This document shows, piece after piece, positions 1-8,461 of a stretch of 64,000 bases of DNA. Origin of the DNA: Myxococcales bacterium (GTDB lineage Bacteria > Myxococcota_A > Bradymonadia > UBA7976 > UBA1532); contig JACKDN010000024.1 in the NCBI GenBank assembly GCA_020633465.1, forward strand, positions 76,261-140,260, in the 5' to 3' direction. How positions within the stretch are numbered: position 1 is the first letter of the stretch; each line of letters opens with the position of its first letter. Under the pieces are notes generated by a model. The model worked only from the letters and a program-made list of their open reading frames with translations. It searched no databases and was not told the origin of the DNA. A program made the position numbers and the translations under genes.

Positions 1-437
1 ACTACTGCGTCGACGGCGCCGAGACGCGGCAGATCGAGACCATCCTGATGAAGGAGATCCAGTACACCAAGGCGCGCCACAGCGCGGGCGAGGAGATGCT
101 GCGGGCGATCAACACGTCAGCGCCGGCCTTCGGGATGATCGGGACGCTGATCGGCCTCGTGAACATGCTCGCGAACATGGACGATCCGAAGAGCATCGGC
201 CCCGCGATGGCGGTGGCCATCTTGACGACGCTCTACGGCGCGGTGATCTCGAACCTGTTCGCGACGCCGCTGGCCGACAAGCTGGCGTACTACAGCGCGC
301 AGGAGATCGATCTGAAGCTGCTGATGCTCGAGGGCATCCTGGGGCTGAAGCGCGGCGAGAACCCGCGGATGCTCGAGGAGACGCTGCACACCTTCCTGGC
401 GCCGGCCGAGCGCGAGGCGCTGAAGTCGGCCGCCTGA
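1..437 (+). CDS. motA: MotA/TolQ/ExbB-family stator subunit, 5' truncated
   Basis: Only the C-terminal part of this inner-membrane ion-channel subunit is in the window; the reading frame is open from base 3 and the start lies upstream. Two hydrophobic segments are visible. The first contains PAFGMIGTLIGLV and the second ends FATPLADKL, matching the two conserved prolines (Pro173 and Pro222 regions) of the last two MotA transmembrane helices. A charged cytoplasmic tail follows. MotA forms a pentamer that with MotB couples H+ or Na+ flow to torque. Two motB-like genes follow directly, supporting a stator operon. No flagellar genes are visible, so it could power a flagellum or another motor such as gliding machinery. 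Confidence 0.85.
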   Translation, partial: YCVDGAETRQIETILMKEIQYTKARHSAGEEMLRAINTSAPAFGMIGTLIGLVNMLANMDDPKSIGPAMAVAILTTLYGAVISNLFATPLADKLAYYSAQEIDLKLLMLEGILGLKRGENPRMLEETLHTFLAPAEREALKSAA

Positions 438-464
438 GGTCGCTGAACCGGCCGAGGCACGGCG

Positions 465-1232
465 ATGGCCGAGGACACCGAGGACGAGGACGAGGGCGGC
501 GGGGGCGGCGGGCTCGAGGAGGAGCAGGCCTGCCCCGAGGGCGCCCCCGAGTGGGTGGTCACCTTCGGCGACATGATGTCGCTGCTATTGACCTTCTTCA
601 TCCTGCTGTTGTCCTTCGCGACGATGGACGTCCTGCGCTTCAAGGAGCTGGCGGGCACCATCAAGCAGGGCTTCGGGATCAAGGTGAAGGAGCAGTTCGT
701 CATCATCCAGAAGGCCGAGGACATCATCCAGAAGGAGCCGCGGGTCGACTACAACGCCAAGCGCATCATGCAGGAGCTGAAGCGCAAGATGGAGCCGGAG
801 TCACCGCAGCGCAGGAACGCGAAGGTGAACGTCGAGGTGTTCGAGACGTATCGCGGCGTGACGGTGATGTTCCCGGTGACCGAGGTGTTCGTCGAGGGCA
901 CTGATCGGCTGCGCCCCCAGGCGAAGCCGCTGCTGGATTACGTGGCCGAGCAAGCGGACGCGGAGCAGCAGTTCGAGCTGTCGGTCGAGGTGCACGGCGA
1001 TCCCGAGGGCGCGCGGGCGCCGCAGTTCGAGGACGTCTGGGCGTTGACCGCGGCGCAGTCGGTGTCGTTGGCGCGGTATCTGCGGCTGAACGGCGGGCTG
1101 GAGGGGCCGCAGGTGGTGCCGGTGGGGCGCGGTCCCGCGCCGGCGACCGAGCGGCCCGGGCGCCCCTCGACCATCGAGGGCTCGACCGTCGAGTTCGTGT
1201 TCCTGTCCAAGACGCTGCGGCCCCAGGAGTAG
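465..1232 (+). CDS. motB: MotB-like stator protein, first paralog, divergent OmpA domain
   Basis: 255 residues: an acidic Gly-rich cytoplasmic N-terminus, one transmembrane helix (about 38-58), a periplasmic linker and a C-terminal OmpA-like domain. The MotB signature around TFGDMMSLL is present, with Asp36 in the position of the proton-carrying aspartate. The peptidoglycan-binding domain is degraded: the usual HTD reads HGD and the terminal NRRVE motif is missing (STVEFVF instead). It starts with ATG 27 bases after motA and ends 3 bases before the next paralog, so the three genes are probably one transcript. The intact Asp suggests a channel role, while wall anchoring may rely on the second paralog. 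Confidence 0.85.
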   Translation: MAEDTEDEDEGGGGGGLEEEQACPEGAPEWVVTFGDMMSLLLTFFILLLSFATMDVLRFKELAGTIKQGFGIKVKEQFVIIQKAEDIIQKEPRVDYNAKRIMQELKRKMEPESPQRRNAKVNVEVFETYRGVTVMFPVTEVFVEGTDRLRPQAKPLLDYVAEQADAEQQFELSVEVHGDPEGARAPQFEDVWALTAAQSVSLARYLRLNGGLEGPQVVPVGRGPAPATERPGRPSTIEGSTVEFVFLSKTLRPQE

Positions 1233-1235
1233 CGG

Positions 1236-2015
1236 GTGGCCGACGACGACGAGGACGAGGGCGGCGGCGGCCTGGCGGAGGAGCAGAAGTGCGCCGAGGG
1301 TGCGCCCGAGTGGGTGGTGACCTTCGGCGACATGATGTCGCTGCTGCTGACGTTCTTCATCCTGCTGCTGTCCTTCGCGCAGATGGAGGTGCAGAAGTAC
1401 AAGCTGTTCTCGGGCTCGGTGATGAAGGCCTTTGGCGTCCAGGAGGTGACGCCGGTGTTCACCCGCCCGCAGGGGCGCAGCGTCGTGAAGGACAGGTTCT
1501 CGATGCGCTTCAGCTCGCCGAGCATGCTGCAGGGCATGAAGGCGGCGAGCGAACGGCACGCGAACCGCTCGCCCGACGGCCGCGTGGACATCGAGGTGTA
1601 CGAGGACTATCGCGGCATCGTCGTGTCGATCGGCGAGGACGCGATGTTCGAGAAGGGGCGGGCCGACGTCCGGCCCGCCGTGTGGCCGTTCCTGGACGAC
1701 GTGCTCGTGACGGCGACACAGAACGACGCGCAGATTCAAGTGCAGGCCCACACCGACAGCCTGCCGATCAACTCGGCCGTCTACCCGAGCAACGATCACT
1801 TGTCGGCGGCGCGGTCGGTGGCGGTTGTGCGGCACTTCCTGGGGCGCGCCGCGCGGCTCCTGGACGCGCCCCTCGACGCGTCGCGGCTGGAGGCGGTGCC
1901 CTACGGCGACAACCGCCCACGGGCACCCAACAACACCGAGGCCGGGCGGGCCAAGAACCGCCGCGTCGAGCTCGTGTTCTACCAGAAGCCCCGCGACTTC
2001 CGCCGCGACGAGTGA
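1236..2015 (+). CDS. motB: MotB-like stator protein, second paralog
   Basis: 259 residues with a GTG start, 3 bases after the previous stop. It repeats the layout of its neighbour (acidic Gly-rich N-terminus, PEWVVTFGDMM, one helix) with Asp32 as the channel aspartate. Unlike the first paralog, its C-terminal OmpA-like domain is canonical: HTDSLPIN, then LSAARS, and a closing NRRVELVF motif for peptidoglycan binding. It is probably the wall-anchoring half of the stator. Tandem motB paralogs behind one motA suggest a mixed MotB dimer or alternative stators. The family is certain; the motor it drives is not. Confidence 0.87.
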   Translation: MADDDEDEGGGGLAEEQKCAEGAPEWVVTFGDMMSLLLTFFILLLSFAQMEVQKYKLFSGSVMKAFGVQEVTPVFTRPQGRSVVKDRFSMRFSSPSMLQGMKAASERHANRSPDGRVDIEVYEDYRGIVVSIGEDAMFEKGRADVRPAVWPFLDDVLVTATQNDAQIQVQAHTDSLPINSAVYPSNDHLSAARSVAVVRHFLGRAARLLDAPLDASRLEAVPYGDNRPRAPNNTEAGRAKNRRVELVFYQKPRDFRRDE

Positions 2016-2077
2016 GGCGGGCGCGCCGCGTTTGGCCGAGGGCGCCGTGCGCGGTACGGTGAGCCGGGGGAGGTTCC

Positions 2078-2772
2078 ATGAGCCAACGGCGTCGCTTTCC
2101 CGAGGATTCGACCGTCGTCTCGCTGGGCGAGGTGCGCGAGATGATCGAGGCGGAGGTCGAGCCGATGTACGGCAAGACCGTCGTCGCGCGCGTGGCGCCG
2201 CCGCGGGCGGTGCCGATGCCGGTGCCCGAAGAGGTCGTCGGTGGCGTGCCGTCGCTGGCCGAGGTGGCCCGGCAGCGGGAGGCGCGCTGGCGCGACGAGA
2301 GCGGCGTGGCCGCGCCGCCGGTGCGGCCGTGGCGGCAGCGCCGCGCGGGCCGGATCGTGGTGGTCGGCGTGGTGGCCGCGCTGACGGGCGCGGCGGGCGT
2401 GGCCCTCGGCTGGTGGATGCGGCCCAGCCCGCGGCTGGCGCTGGGCTGGGCGGTCGCGGCCGCGCGCGCCGCCGCGACCAGCGCGGCGACGCAGCGGGCG
2501 GCGGCCGCGCCGAGGCGGCGGGGCGGGAGGCGGCCACGAAGGGCGCGGTGATCGCCGGCGAGCGCGACGCGCTGGCGGCGCGGGTGGCGCAGCTGGAGGC
2601 CGCGGCGAAGGCGGTCGCCGACGCGGCGGCGGCGGCCGAGGCCGAGGCGGCGAAGGCGGAGCGCGCGCCGAAGACCCGCCGGGAGCGGAAGCGCCCGCGG
2701 CGCCGAAGGGCGCGCTCGCGGCGCCTCAGCCGCACCGACCGCAAGGTCGACGCTCTGCTGGACTCGCTGTAG
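2078..2772 (+). pseudogene. Membrane-anchored coiled-coil protein, apparently frameshifted
   Basis: From the ATG at 2078 (GGGGGAGG-type SD just upstream) the protein begins with a soluble stretch, then a transmembrane segment near residues 90-112 (VVVGVVAALTGAAGVALGWW). That frame then dissolves into Arg/Ala and stops at 2551. From about 2545 another frame reads a plausible Ala/Glu coiled coil (ALAARVAQLEAAAKAV), and the frame ending at 2772 closes with KVDALLDSL, a natural-looking end. The Ala/Pro-rich linker before it reads best in the third frame. I infer one original gene with at least one, probably two, indels in Ala-rich GC-only sequence, either real decay or assembly error. Function is unknown. 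It follows motB by 62 bases. Confidence 0.5.
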
Positions 2773-2859
2773 GGGCGGCGCCGGGTCGGCCTCGGATCCG
2801 GCGAGGCGACGCCTTCGTCGTCGACGCGCGGGCGCGCCGGTGAGACGGCCGCCGGCGGA

Positions 2860-3420
2860 TCAGCCGAGGGCGTCGGCCAGATCGGGGTGCGGGTTGGGCA
2901 CGATCTCGGCGCCCGCCAGCAGCCCCGCGCCGATGGCCGCGCGGCCGGCGCGCATCGCCTCTTCGACGTCGTGCAGCAGGCCGGTGAGGACGAAGACGCC
3001 CTTGCCACCCAGACCGTCGGCGAGGCGCAGGCGCAGCGCGTGGATCTCGGCGGCCTTGAGGGCGGCGTCGGCGCCGCGCAGCGTGGCCGCGATGGAGAAG
3101 GTCTCGAGGACGCCGAGGGCCTCGAGCGGCCAGTCGCCGGGGGCGGTGAGCACGGCGTCCAGCTCGGCGTGCGGGAAGGGCAGGAACAGGCGGTCGATGA
3201 GGGCGTCGGCGGCCACGGCGCGCCCGGCGCCGAGGGCCTCGTCGACCTCGTCCACCCCGCCGCGGATGACGATGCTGTACTTGCCGGGGTGCGTGGTGCC
3301 GGCGCGCACGAGGCGTACGGGCGCCTTCTTCACCATCGCGTCGCAGGTGAGGACGCCGCGGGCGACGGAGCAGAGCTCGAGCAGGCCCAGCGCGGGGCCC
3401 TCGGGGGCGTCGCCGTGCAT
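2860..3420 (-). CDS. BMC-T (tandem-domain) microcompartment shell protein, T1 type
   Basis: 186 residues with two successive BMC folds (about 12-95 and 98-183). The first opens with ALGLLELCSVARG and the second with EALGVLETFSIAAT, which are characteristic starts of BMC domains. Such proteins form pseudohexameric trimers in the facets of bacterial microcompartments, often with larger pores for cofactors or metabolites. Length and sequence resemble the single-layer trimer T1 (Hoch_5812) of Haliangium ochraceum and, more distantly, PduT; that comparison is from memory. It is the last gene of the operon, and its ATG overlaps the stop of the aldehyde dehydrogenase gene by one base (TGATG), implying translational coupling. 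Confidence 0.88.
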   Translation of the reverse strand: MHGDAPEGPALGLLELCSVARGVLTCDAMVKKAPVRLVRAGTTHPGKYSIVIRGGVDEVDEALGAGRAVAADALIDRLFLPFPHAELDAVLTAPGDWPLEALGVLETFSIAATLRGADAALKAAEIHALRLRLADGLGGKGVFVLTGLLHDVEEAMRAGRAAIGAGLLAGAEIVPNPHPDLADALG

Positions 3421-4847
3421 CAGACGATGCGGAAGGCGTCCTTGAGCACGCAGCGCCGCGCCCGCGAGAAGTGCGGCGCGTAGGTCATGCCCTCACCGGT
3501 CGGGCTGGCGATGGTCCACGACGTGAAGCCCTCGCCGTTGAGCCCCACCCCGGCCGCGCTGGGCGCGTTCTTCACGAAGATCGAGGTGTTGATCACGCGG
3601 GCCATGCGGCTGAGCGCCTTGATGTTGGTCGAGTGCATCACCGCGGTGTGGCCGTAGCCGTGCTCGGCGCGCCGGGCGATCTCGATGGCGGTGTCGACGT
3701 CGGGGGCGCGCACGAAGCCGAGCACGGGCATCAGCATCTCGTGCTGGACGAAGGGGTGGCCCTCGTCGACCTCGGCGTAGGCCAGGCGCGTCGACTCGGG
3801 CACCCGGATGCCGGCGTCGGCCAGGATGACCGCGGCGTCCTTGCCGATGTAGTCGCGGTTGACGTGGTTGTCGGGCGTGATGAGCAGCTTCTCGAGCCGA
3901 CGGAGATCGCCGCCGCGCACCTCGACCGCGTGGTTCGCCTTCAGCTCGCGCTTCAACGCGTCGGCGATGTCGGCGACCGCGATGATCTCCTTCTCGACGA
4001 TGCAGATGATGTTGTTGTCGAGGCTGGCCCCGAACACGACGTCGCGGCCGGCCTGCGCGATGTCGGCCGTCTCGTCGACGACGACCGGCGGGTTGCCCGG
4101 ACCGGCGGCGATGGCGCGCTTGCCGCAGGTCATCGCGGCCTTGACCACGCCGCCGCCCCCGGTGACCACCAGCAGCCGGATGTCGGCGTGCTTCATCAGC
4201 TGGCCGGCGGTGTCGATGGTGGGGTGGGCCACGCAGTTGAAGACGTTGGACGGCCCGCCCTCGCCCTCGATGGCGGCGTTGAGCTTGTCGATGAAGTAGG
4301 CGCTGACGCCCTTGGCGTTGGGGTGGGTGTTGAACACCACCGCGTTGCCGGCGGCCAGCATGCCGATGCCGTTGTTGAGGATGGTCTCGGTCGGGTTGGT
4401 GCACGGCGTGATCGAGCCGATGACGCCGTAGGGCGCCTGCTCCATCAGCGTGAGGCCGTCGTCGCCGGTCCAGGCGGTGGGCTGCAGCGCCTCGACCCCC
4501 GGCGTCTTCTCGAGCACCAGCCGGTTCTTGGCCAGCTTGTCGGTGTAGCGGCCGAGGCCGGTCTCGTCGACGGCCAAACGCGAGATGGTCTCGAGCTCGC
4601 GCGCGGTGGTGGCGCGCAGCGCGGCGATGTACCGCTTGCGATCGGCCAGCGAGATCTCGTCGAGGGCGAGGAAGGCCTGTTTCGCGGCGGCGGCCGCGGC
4701 GTCGACCGAGTGGTGCACGCCCCGGCCGTCGGTGGCGACGTCGCCGCTCCCGCGGCCGTGCCGCAGGACGGCGGGGCCCTTCGGGGTGTCGGTGCCGAGG
4801 CGGGCGACCACCTGCTCGACGATCCGGGCGATCTGGCGATCGTCCAT
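3420..4847 (-). CDS. CoA-acylating aldehyde dehydrogenase of a microcompartment (PduP/EutE family)
   Basis: 475 residues, normal for PduP/EutE. These enzymes oxidise an aldehyde to acyl-CoA with NAD+ inside a microcompartment. The catalytic cysteine is Cys282 in SLDNNIICIVEKE. The cofactor-site regions PYGVIGSITPCTNP and GPGNPP are present. The first 18 residues (DDRQIARIVEQVVARLG) form an amphipathic helix followed by a Gly/Pro linker, the layout of an encapsulation peptide that docks cargo to the shell. It lies between BMC-P (28-base gap) and BMC-T1 (1-base overlap), consistent with being a lumen enzyme. Substrate chain length cannot be read from sequence; no aldehyde-generating enzyme, PduL or alcohol dehydrogenase is nearby. 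Confidence 0.9.
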   Translation of the reverse strand: MDDRQIARIVEQVVARLGTDTPKGPAVLRHGRGSGDVATDGRGVHHSVDAAAAAAKQAFLALDEISLADRKRYIAALRATTARELETISRLAVDETGLGRYTDKLAKNRLVLEKTPGVEALQPTAWTGDDGLTLMEQAPYGVIGSITPCTNPTETILNNGIGMLAAGNAVVFNTHPNAKGVSAYFIDKLNAAIEGEGGPSNVFNCVAHPTIDTAGQLMKHADIRLLVVTGGGGVVKAAMTCGKRAIAAGPGNPPVVVDETADIAQAGRDVVFGASLDNNIICIVEKEIIAVADIADALKRELKANHAVEVRGGDLRRLEKLLITPDNHVNRDYIGKDAAVILADAGIRVPESTRLAYAEVDEGHPFVQHEMLMPVLGFVRAPDVDTAIEIARRAEHGYGHTAVMHSTNIKALSRMARVINTSIFVKNAPSAAGVGLNGEGFTSWTIASPTGEGMTYAPHFSRARRCVLKDAFRIV

Positions 4848-4875
4848 CGGCTGTCCCCCCTACGCGGCGCGCGCG

Positions 4876-5166
4876 CTACTTCTGGTACAGCACCTCGCCG
4901 CCCACCTCGAAGGTGTCGACGATGGCCATGATGGTGGCGTCGACGGGTCGGTTCTGGGTGACGGTGGTCTGCCGGGCCGACGAGCCGCTGGCGTAGAGGA
5001 CGACCTCACCCACCCCGGCGCCGACCGCGTCGGCGGCGACGACACCGCCGGGCTTGACCTCGCCCGTCGCGAGGTCGATGGGCGCCACCGCGAGGAACTT
5101 GAGCCCGACGAGCTCTTCCTCTTTGCGGCTGGCGACCACCGTGCCGACGACCTTGCCGATGATCAT
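4876..5166 (-). CDS. BMC-P microcompartment vertex protein (EutN/CcmL family)
   Basis: 96 residues, the usual length for the EutN/CcmL/PduN family. The start MIIGKVVGTVVAS, the central KPGGVVAADAVGAGVGEVVLYASGSSAR region and the closing VDATIMAIVDTFEVGG are hallmarks. These proteins form pentamers that cap the twelve vertices of the icosahedral shell. The ATG lies six bases after the BMC-H stop, so the two are almost certainly translated from one mRNA. It is the only BMC-P gene in the window. H. ochraceum is known to carry further BMC-P genes at other loci, so more may exist in this genome. Confidence 0.92.
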   Translation of the reverse strand: MIIGKVVGTVVASRKEEELVGLKFLAVAPIDLATGEVKPGGVVAADAVGAGVGEVVLYASGSSARQTTVTQNRPVDATIMAIVDTFEVGGEVLYQK

Positions 5167-5172
5167 CGCCGG

Positions 5173-5466
<294 letters not shown>

Positions 5467-5482
5467 CGGGTCCTCCGTTGCG

Positions 5483-5500
5483 CGGGGCCCCGCGGCCCCG
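5483..5500 (-). promoter_or_regulatory. Intercistronic GC hairpin upstream of BMC-H
   Basis: On the minus strand CGGGGCC pairs perfectly with GGCCCCG across a GCGG loop, and 5481-5494 is also a perfect 14-base palindrome. No U-tract follows, so an intrinsic terminator is unlikely. Its place between the BMC-T2 stop and the BMC-H ribosome-binding site suggests a processing or mRNA-stability element that sets shell-protein ratios. The function is inferred. Confidence 0.45.
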
Positions 5501-5521
5501 TGAGTTGAGTGTCAGGTAGGG

Positions 5522-6160
5522 TCAGTTGTCCTTGAAGCCGGGCGGGTCGATGCCGGTGACCGCCTCGAGGGCGGCCGTGGCGGCGTCACGCGCGGCGTCG
5601 ATCTCCGCCTCGGAGCCCGACAGGTAGAGCCGGCCGAAGGCGCCATAGGGGCGGATGTCGATGAGGAAGATGTTGGCCGCCTTCTCCGCCTCGTTGGCGG
5701 CGAGGGTGACGTAGGCCGCCGGCACCGTCTCGAGGATGAACAGCGACTGGCCGGGGAGGATCATGTTGCCGCGGCTGTTGCGGTTGATGATCTGCGCCTG
5801 GTAGGGCTCGACCGACCGGATGATCTGGCTCGAGACCACCTTGGGGCGCATGCGGTCGGCCTCGCGGCAGCCGAGGCCCTCGAGGATGACCTTGCCGGCG
5901 CTGTTGACCTCGCCCTTGTCCCAGTCGTGGACCTCGAGCAGGCCGTAGGCGCGCTCGACCACCTGGACGGCGGGCACCACCGAGGTGGCCTTCAACGCGG
6001 TGTCGGTGACGCGGTTGATCGCGATGCCGGGTGCGATCTCGACCCAGAGCGACGCCATCTCGGGCACGGGCAGGAACCCGCGCGACGTCTTGCCGACGTA
6101 GCTGGTGAGCTGCGGCTGAAGGCTGTCGAGAAAGACGTACGAGCGGAGCGTGATGCTCAT
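5522..6160 (-). CDS. BMC-T (tandem-domain) microcompartment shell protein, T2 type
   Basis: 212 residues with two BMC domains, beginning MSITLRSYVFLDSLQPQL. Landmarks are GFLPVPEMASLWVEIAPGIAIN, then AVQVVERAYGLLEVH, and in the second half LFILETVPAAYVTLAANEAEKAAN and AFGRLYLSGSEAEID. I recognise close similarity to Hoch_5816 of Haliangium ochraceum, a trimer that stacks in pairs to form a gated chamber in the facet; this comparison is from memory. It is the first gene of the five-gene operon. A promoter candidate lies 40-68 bases upstream, and a GGGGAGG ribosome site sits about 13 bases before the ATG. Confidence 0.9.
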   Translation of the reverse strand: MSITLRSYVFLDSLQPQLTSYVGKTSRGFLPVPEMASLWVEIAPGIAINRVTDTALKATSVVPAVQVVERAYGLLEVHDWDKGEVNSAGKVILEGLGCREADRMRPKVVSSQIIRSVEPYQAQIINRNSRGNMILPGQSLFILETVPAAYVTLAANEAEKAANIFLIDIRPYGAFGRLYLSGSEAEIDAARDAATAALEAVTGIDPPGFKDN

Positions 6161-6199
6161 GGTGTCGGTTGGCCCTCCCCCCCGCGGAGACAGGGCGCG

Positions 6200-6228
6200 A
6201 CCCTAACACAGGGGTCGGGGGGCCACAA
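6200..6228 (-). promoter_or_regulatory. Candidate sigma70-type promoter of the microcompartment operon
   Basis: Reading the minus strand, TTGTGG (6228-6223) and TAGGGT (6205-6200) are separated by exactly 17 bases, with TGTGT just before the -10. Transcription would start near 6193, about 32 bases upstream of the BMC-T2 ATG. The -10 form resembles other candidates in this window (TAGAGT, TAGGCT, TAGCCT). Confidence 0.5.
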
Positions 6229-6266
6229 GCACGGGCGCGCGTGCGTGCGCCGGAGCGCGCGGGCGC

Positions 6267-6662
6267 TCAGTTCCAGGCGGTGAAGGTGCGCAGGCGAGCC
6301 CGATCGTCGGGCGTCATGCGCTCGAAGAGGACGCCCATGCCGGGCTGCGTGCCGCGGTACTGGACGCGGACGATGCGGCCCTCGGCGCGCACGGGATCGC
6401 CGAGGCCCGGGATGGTGAACGTGAGCTCGACCGCGGCGCCGACGGGCAGCAGGAGGTCGCTGGCGACGAAGGCGCCGGTCGCGCTGATCTCGGCGAGCTC
6501 GAGGGGCAGCGCGTCGACGGCGGCGCCGAGCTCGCGCACGTGCGCGGTGACGATGACGTCGCGGCGATCGGCGTGGCGCTGGCCGGCGCCGGTGCCGGCG
6601 GGGAAGCGCACCGGGTGCGCGACGCGGGTGAGCGGGCCGTCGTCGAGGGGGGCCTGGTTCAT
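6267..6662 (-). CDS. PilZ-domain protein, putative c-di-GMP receptor
   Basis: 131 residues from the ATG at 6662, chosen because AAGGAG lies six bases upstream; an in-frame ATG eight codons earlier lacks such a site. The protein is essentially one PilZ domain. RHADR (29-33) fits the RxxxR c-di-GMP motif, and EISATG (58-63) fits the D/N-x-S-x-x-G motif with Glu in the first position. The end contains VQYRGTQPGMGVLFERMTPDDRARL, typical of myxobacterial PilZ proteins. It probably binds cyclic di-GMP, although the Asp/Asn to Glu change could weaken this. It is on the same strand as the microcompartment operon but appears to have its own promoter, with 106 bases between them. Confidence 0.82.
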   Translation of the reverse strand: MNQAPLDDGPLTRVAHPVRFPAGTGAGQRHADRRDVIVTAHVRELGAAVDALPLELAEISATGAFVASDLLLPVGAAVELTFTIPGLGDPVRAEGRIVRVQYRGTQPGMGVLFERMTPDDRARLRTFTAWN

Positions 6663-6698
6663 CGGGGTCTCCTTCAGCCAAACCACATCTGCGATAGA

Positions 6699-6728
6699 AA
6701 CCTACATATCACACTCGGAGGACGTCAA
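6699..6728 (-). promoter_or_regulatory. Candidate promoter of the PilZ gene
   Basis: On the minus strand TTGACG (6728-6723) and TAGGTT (6704-6699) are spaced by 18 bases in a locally AT-richer stretch. The predicted start is about 30 bases upstream of the PilZ ATG. Confidence 0.45.
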
Positions 6729-6865
6729 CGGGATAATGGTGTCCCCACCGCGCTGGGGTCGGTGATCCCCAAGTCGACGCGACAGCGGGGCCCCCGGCTG
6801 TGTATGGTTCTTGCTGCGCTGGAATCGCTGGCTCCGATGGTCGGCACTCGCGGGAGGACATCCGG

Positions 6866-8413
6866 ATGCGCGCACGACTCGGCTGGTTGATGGTGGCGGC
6901 CTTCGCGGCGGGATGCGCCGACGCGCCGGTCGAGGAGACGGACGACGCGGGGCTGGCGTCGCCTTGCCCCGAGGGCTATCAGGTGGACGGCGACGGCCAG
7001 TGCGCCATCCCCAGCATCGGCCCCGGCCAGGTCGAGACGCCGGACGCGCCCTTCGAAGAGCCGACCATCGACAACTCCGATCTGGAGACGCAGCGCGCCT
7101 TCTTCCTGAACCAGGAGGGCGACGGCAAGTTCACGCTGTACGTCGACGAGACCAAGCAGATCGGCGTCCGGGCCATCCACGCCGACGGGCGCCCCGCGCC
7201 GGGGCACGCGGTCGAGTTCACCAAGGAAGAGGTCAACGCGCAGAACCCGTCGGGCGCCGTGCTGAGCGCGCGGCGGGCGACGACCAACGAGTTCGGCGTG
7301 GCCTACATCAACGTCACCGGCGGCCCGCAGCCGAGCTTCTTCAAGCTGCAGATGGCCGCCGACAACACCACCGGCCTGACCTATCAGGTGAACGTGGTGC
7401 TGCGGCCCGAGGGCGTCGATCCCGAGAACCCGATGATGCCCCCGGACGTCGAGGTGCCGCCCGGCGGGCCGCTGAACGAGGGCAACTGCATGCCCACGCA
7501 GGGCACCTATCGCATCACCAACCTGTACGAGCCCGGGCGGCTGATCGGCGACGGGCCCTTCCAGGCGCTGGACACGATCCACCGCGCGCTGTCGAGCCCG
7601 GGCGAGCTGGTGGGCGACTACATCCGCGATCGCATCGGGGGCATCTGGGGATCGGTCATCCGCGCGGCGGTGCAGCCGGTGGTCGACTACCTGTACCGCT
7701 ACGTCGTGCAGAACTACGCGCCCGATTGGGTGCAGTGGATGCTGGTCATCACCGAGGACATCACCGGCGTGCTGACCGAGCTGGAGATCCAAGGGACGAT
7801 GGCGCTGGGCGGGGCGGTGGGGCCCGAGTGCGCGCTGCGCGGGACGCACCGCTGGGACACGCTGGTGTTCCACTGGCGGGCGGGGTGCGCGGCGGGCGAC
7901 GCGCAGTGCGGGCGCTACGACGTGCCGCTGAACCAGCTGGGCATCGCGGCGTCGGAGAGCGACTTCGACGCGCGGCTGACGCGCAACCTGGGGCCGGTCG
8001 CCGACATGGAGATCGGCGAGCACAACCTGAACCTGAACCTGGCGGTGGCGGTGATCTGGTTCGTCGAGAACGTGATCCTGCCCCAGCGCCTGAACGTGAA
8101 CGGCTTCGGCGAGCTGCTGCAGCTGGTGGTGCCCTGCGACGCGGTCGGGCAGCTGGCGGCGGATTACGTGGGCGGCTCGATCATCGGCTTCGCGGTGGCG
8201 CCCTTCGTCGAGGACGCCTGCGAGGCGGGCATGGAGGCCCTGGGCAACTACCTGGGCGGCCTGCTGACCAACGCGCTGCGCGTGGACAGCTTCACGATGG
8301 CCGGGCAGTGCCGCCTGCGCGACACGGACGCCAACCAGGCGGCCGATCGCATCGAGGACGGTCGCTGGACCATGGGCCTCGAGGGCGACTTCACGGGCGA
8401 GCGCATCCAGTGA
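6866..8413 (+). CDS. Putative outer-membrane lipoprotein with Ig-like region
   Basis: 515 residues from the ATG at 6866, preceded by GGGAGG at a spacing of eight. The N-terminus is a lipoprotein signal peptide with Cys17 in the lipobox (AAFAAGC). A short acidic linker and a Cys-containing segment (CPEGYQVDGDGQC) follow. Residues about 85-180 resemble a bacterial Ig-like (Big_1-type) domain (IGVRAIHADGRPAPGHAVEF). The remainder is unique, with several hydrophobic stretches and scattered cysteines typical of secreted proteins of this lineage. I do not recognise a function. A 9-bp stem hairpin sits just after the stop, so it is probably a single-gene transcript. Confidence 0.7.
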   Translation: MRARLGWLMVAAFAAGCADAPVEETDDAGLASPCPEGYQVDGDGQCAIPSIGPGQVETPDAPFEEPTIDNSDLETQRAFFLNQEGDGKFTLYVDETKQIGVRAIHADGRPAPGHAVEFTKEEVNAQNPSGAVLSARRATTNEFGVAYINVTGGPQPSFFKLQMAADNTTGLTYQVNVVLRPEGVDPENPMMPPDVEVPPGGPLNEGNCMPTQGTYRITNLYEPGRLIGDGPFQALDTIHRALSSPGELVGDYIRDRIGGIWGSVIRAAVQPVVDYLYRYVVQNYAPDWVQWMLVITEDITGVLTELEIQGTMALGGAVGPECALRGTHRWDTLVFHWRAGCAAGDAQCGRYDVPLNQLGIAASESDFDARLTRNLGPVADMEIGEHNLNLNLAVAVIWFVENVILPQRLNVNGFGELLQLVVPCDAVGQLAADYVGGSIIGFAVAPFVEDACEAGMEALGNYLGGLLTNALRVDSFTMAGQCRLRDTDANQAADRIEDGRWTMGLEGDFTGERIQ

Positions 8414-8420
8414 GGCTCGA

Positions 8421-8442
8421 CGCGCCGAGAGCCCTCGGCGCG
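8421..8442 (+). terminator. Hairpin after the lipoprotein gene
   Basis: CGCGCCGAG and CTCGGCGCG form a perfect nine-base stem around an AGCC loop, 8 bases after the stop at 8413. There is no clear U-tract, so termination would be imperfect or factor-assisted. Confidence 0.5.
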
Positions 8443-8461
8443 GTGACTTCCCATCCTGCTG

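Noticed and set aside
6663..6686. Upstream ATG adding eight residues to the PilZ protein
   Set aside because: The SD AAGGAG is correctly placed only for the downstream ATG at 6662 and would lie inside the longer version.
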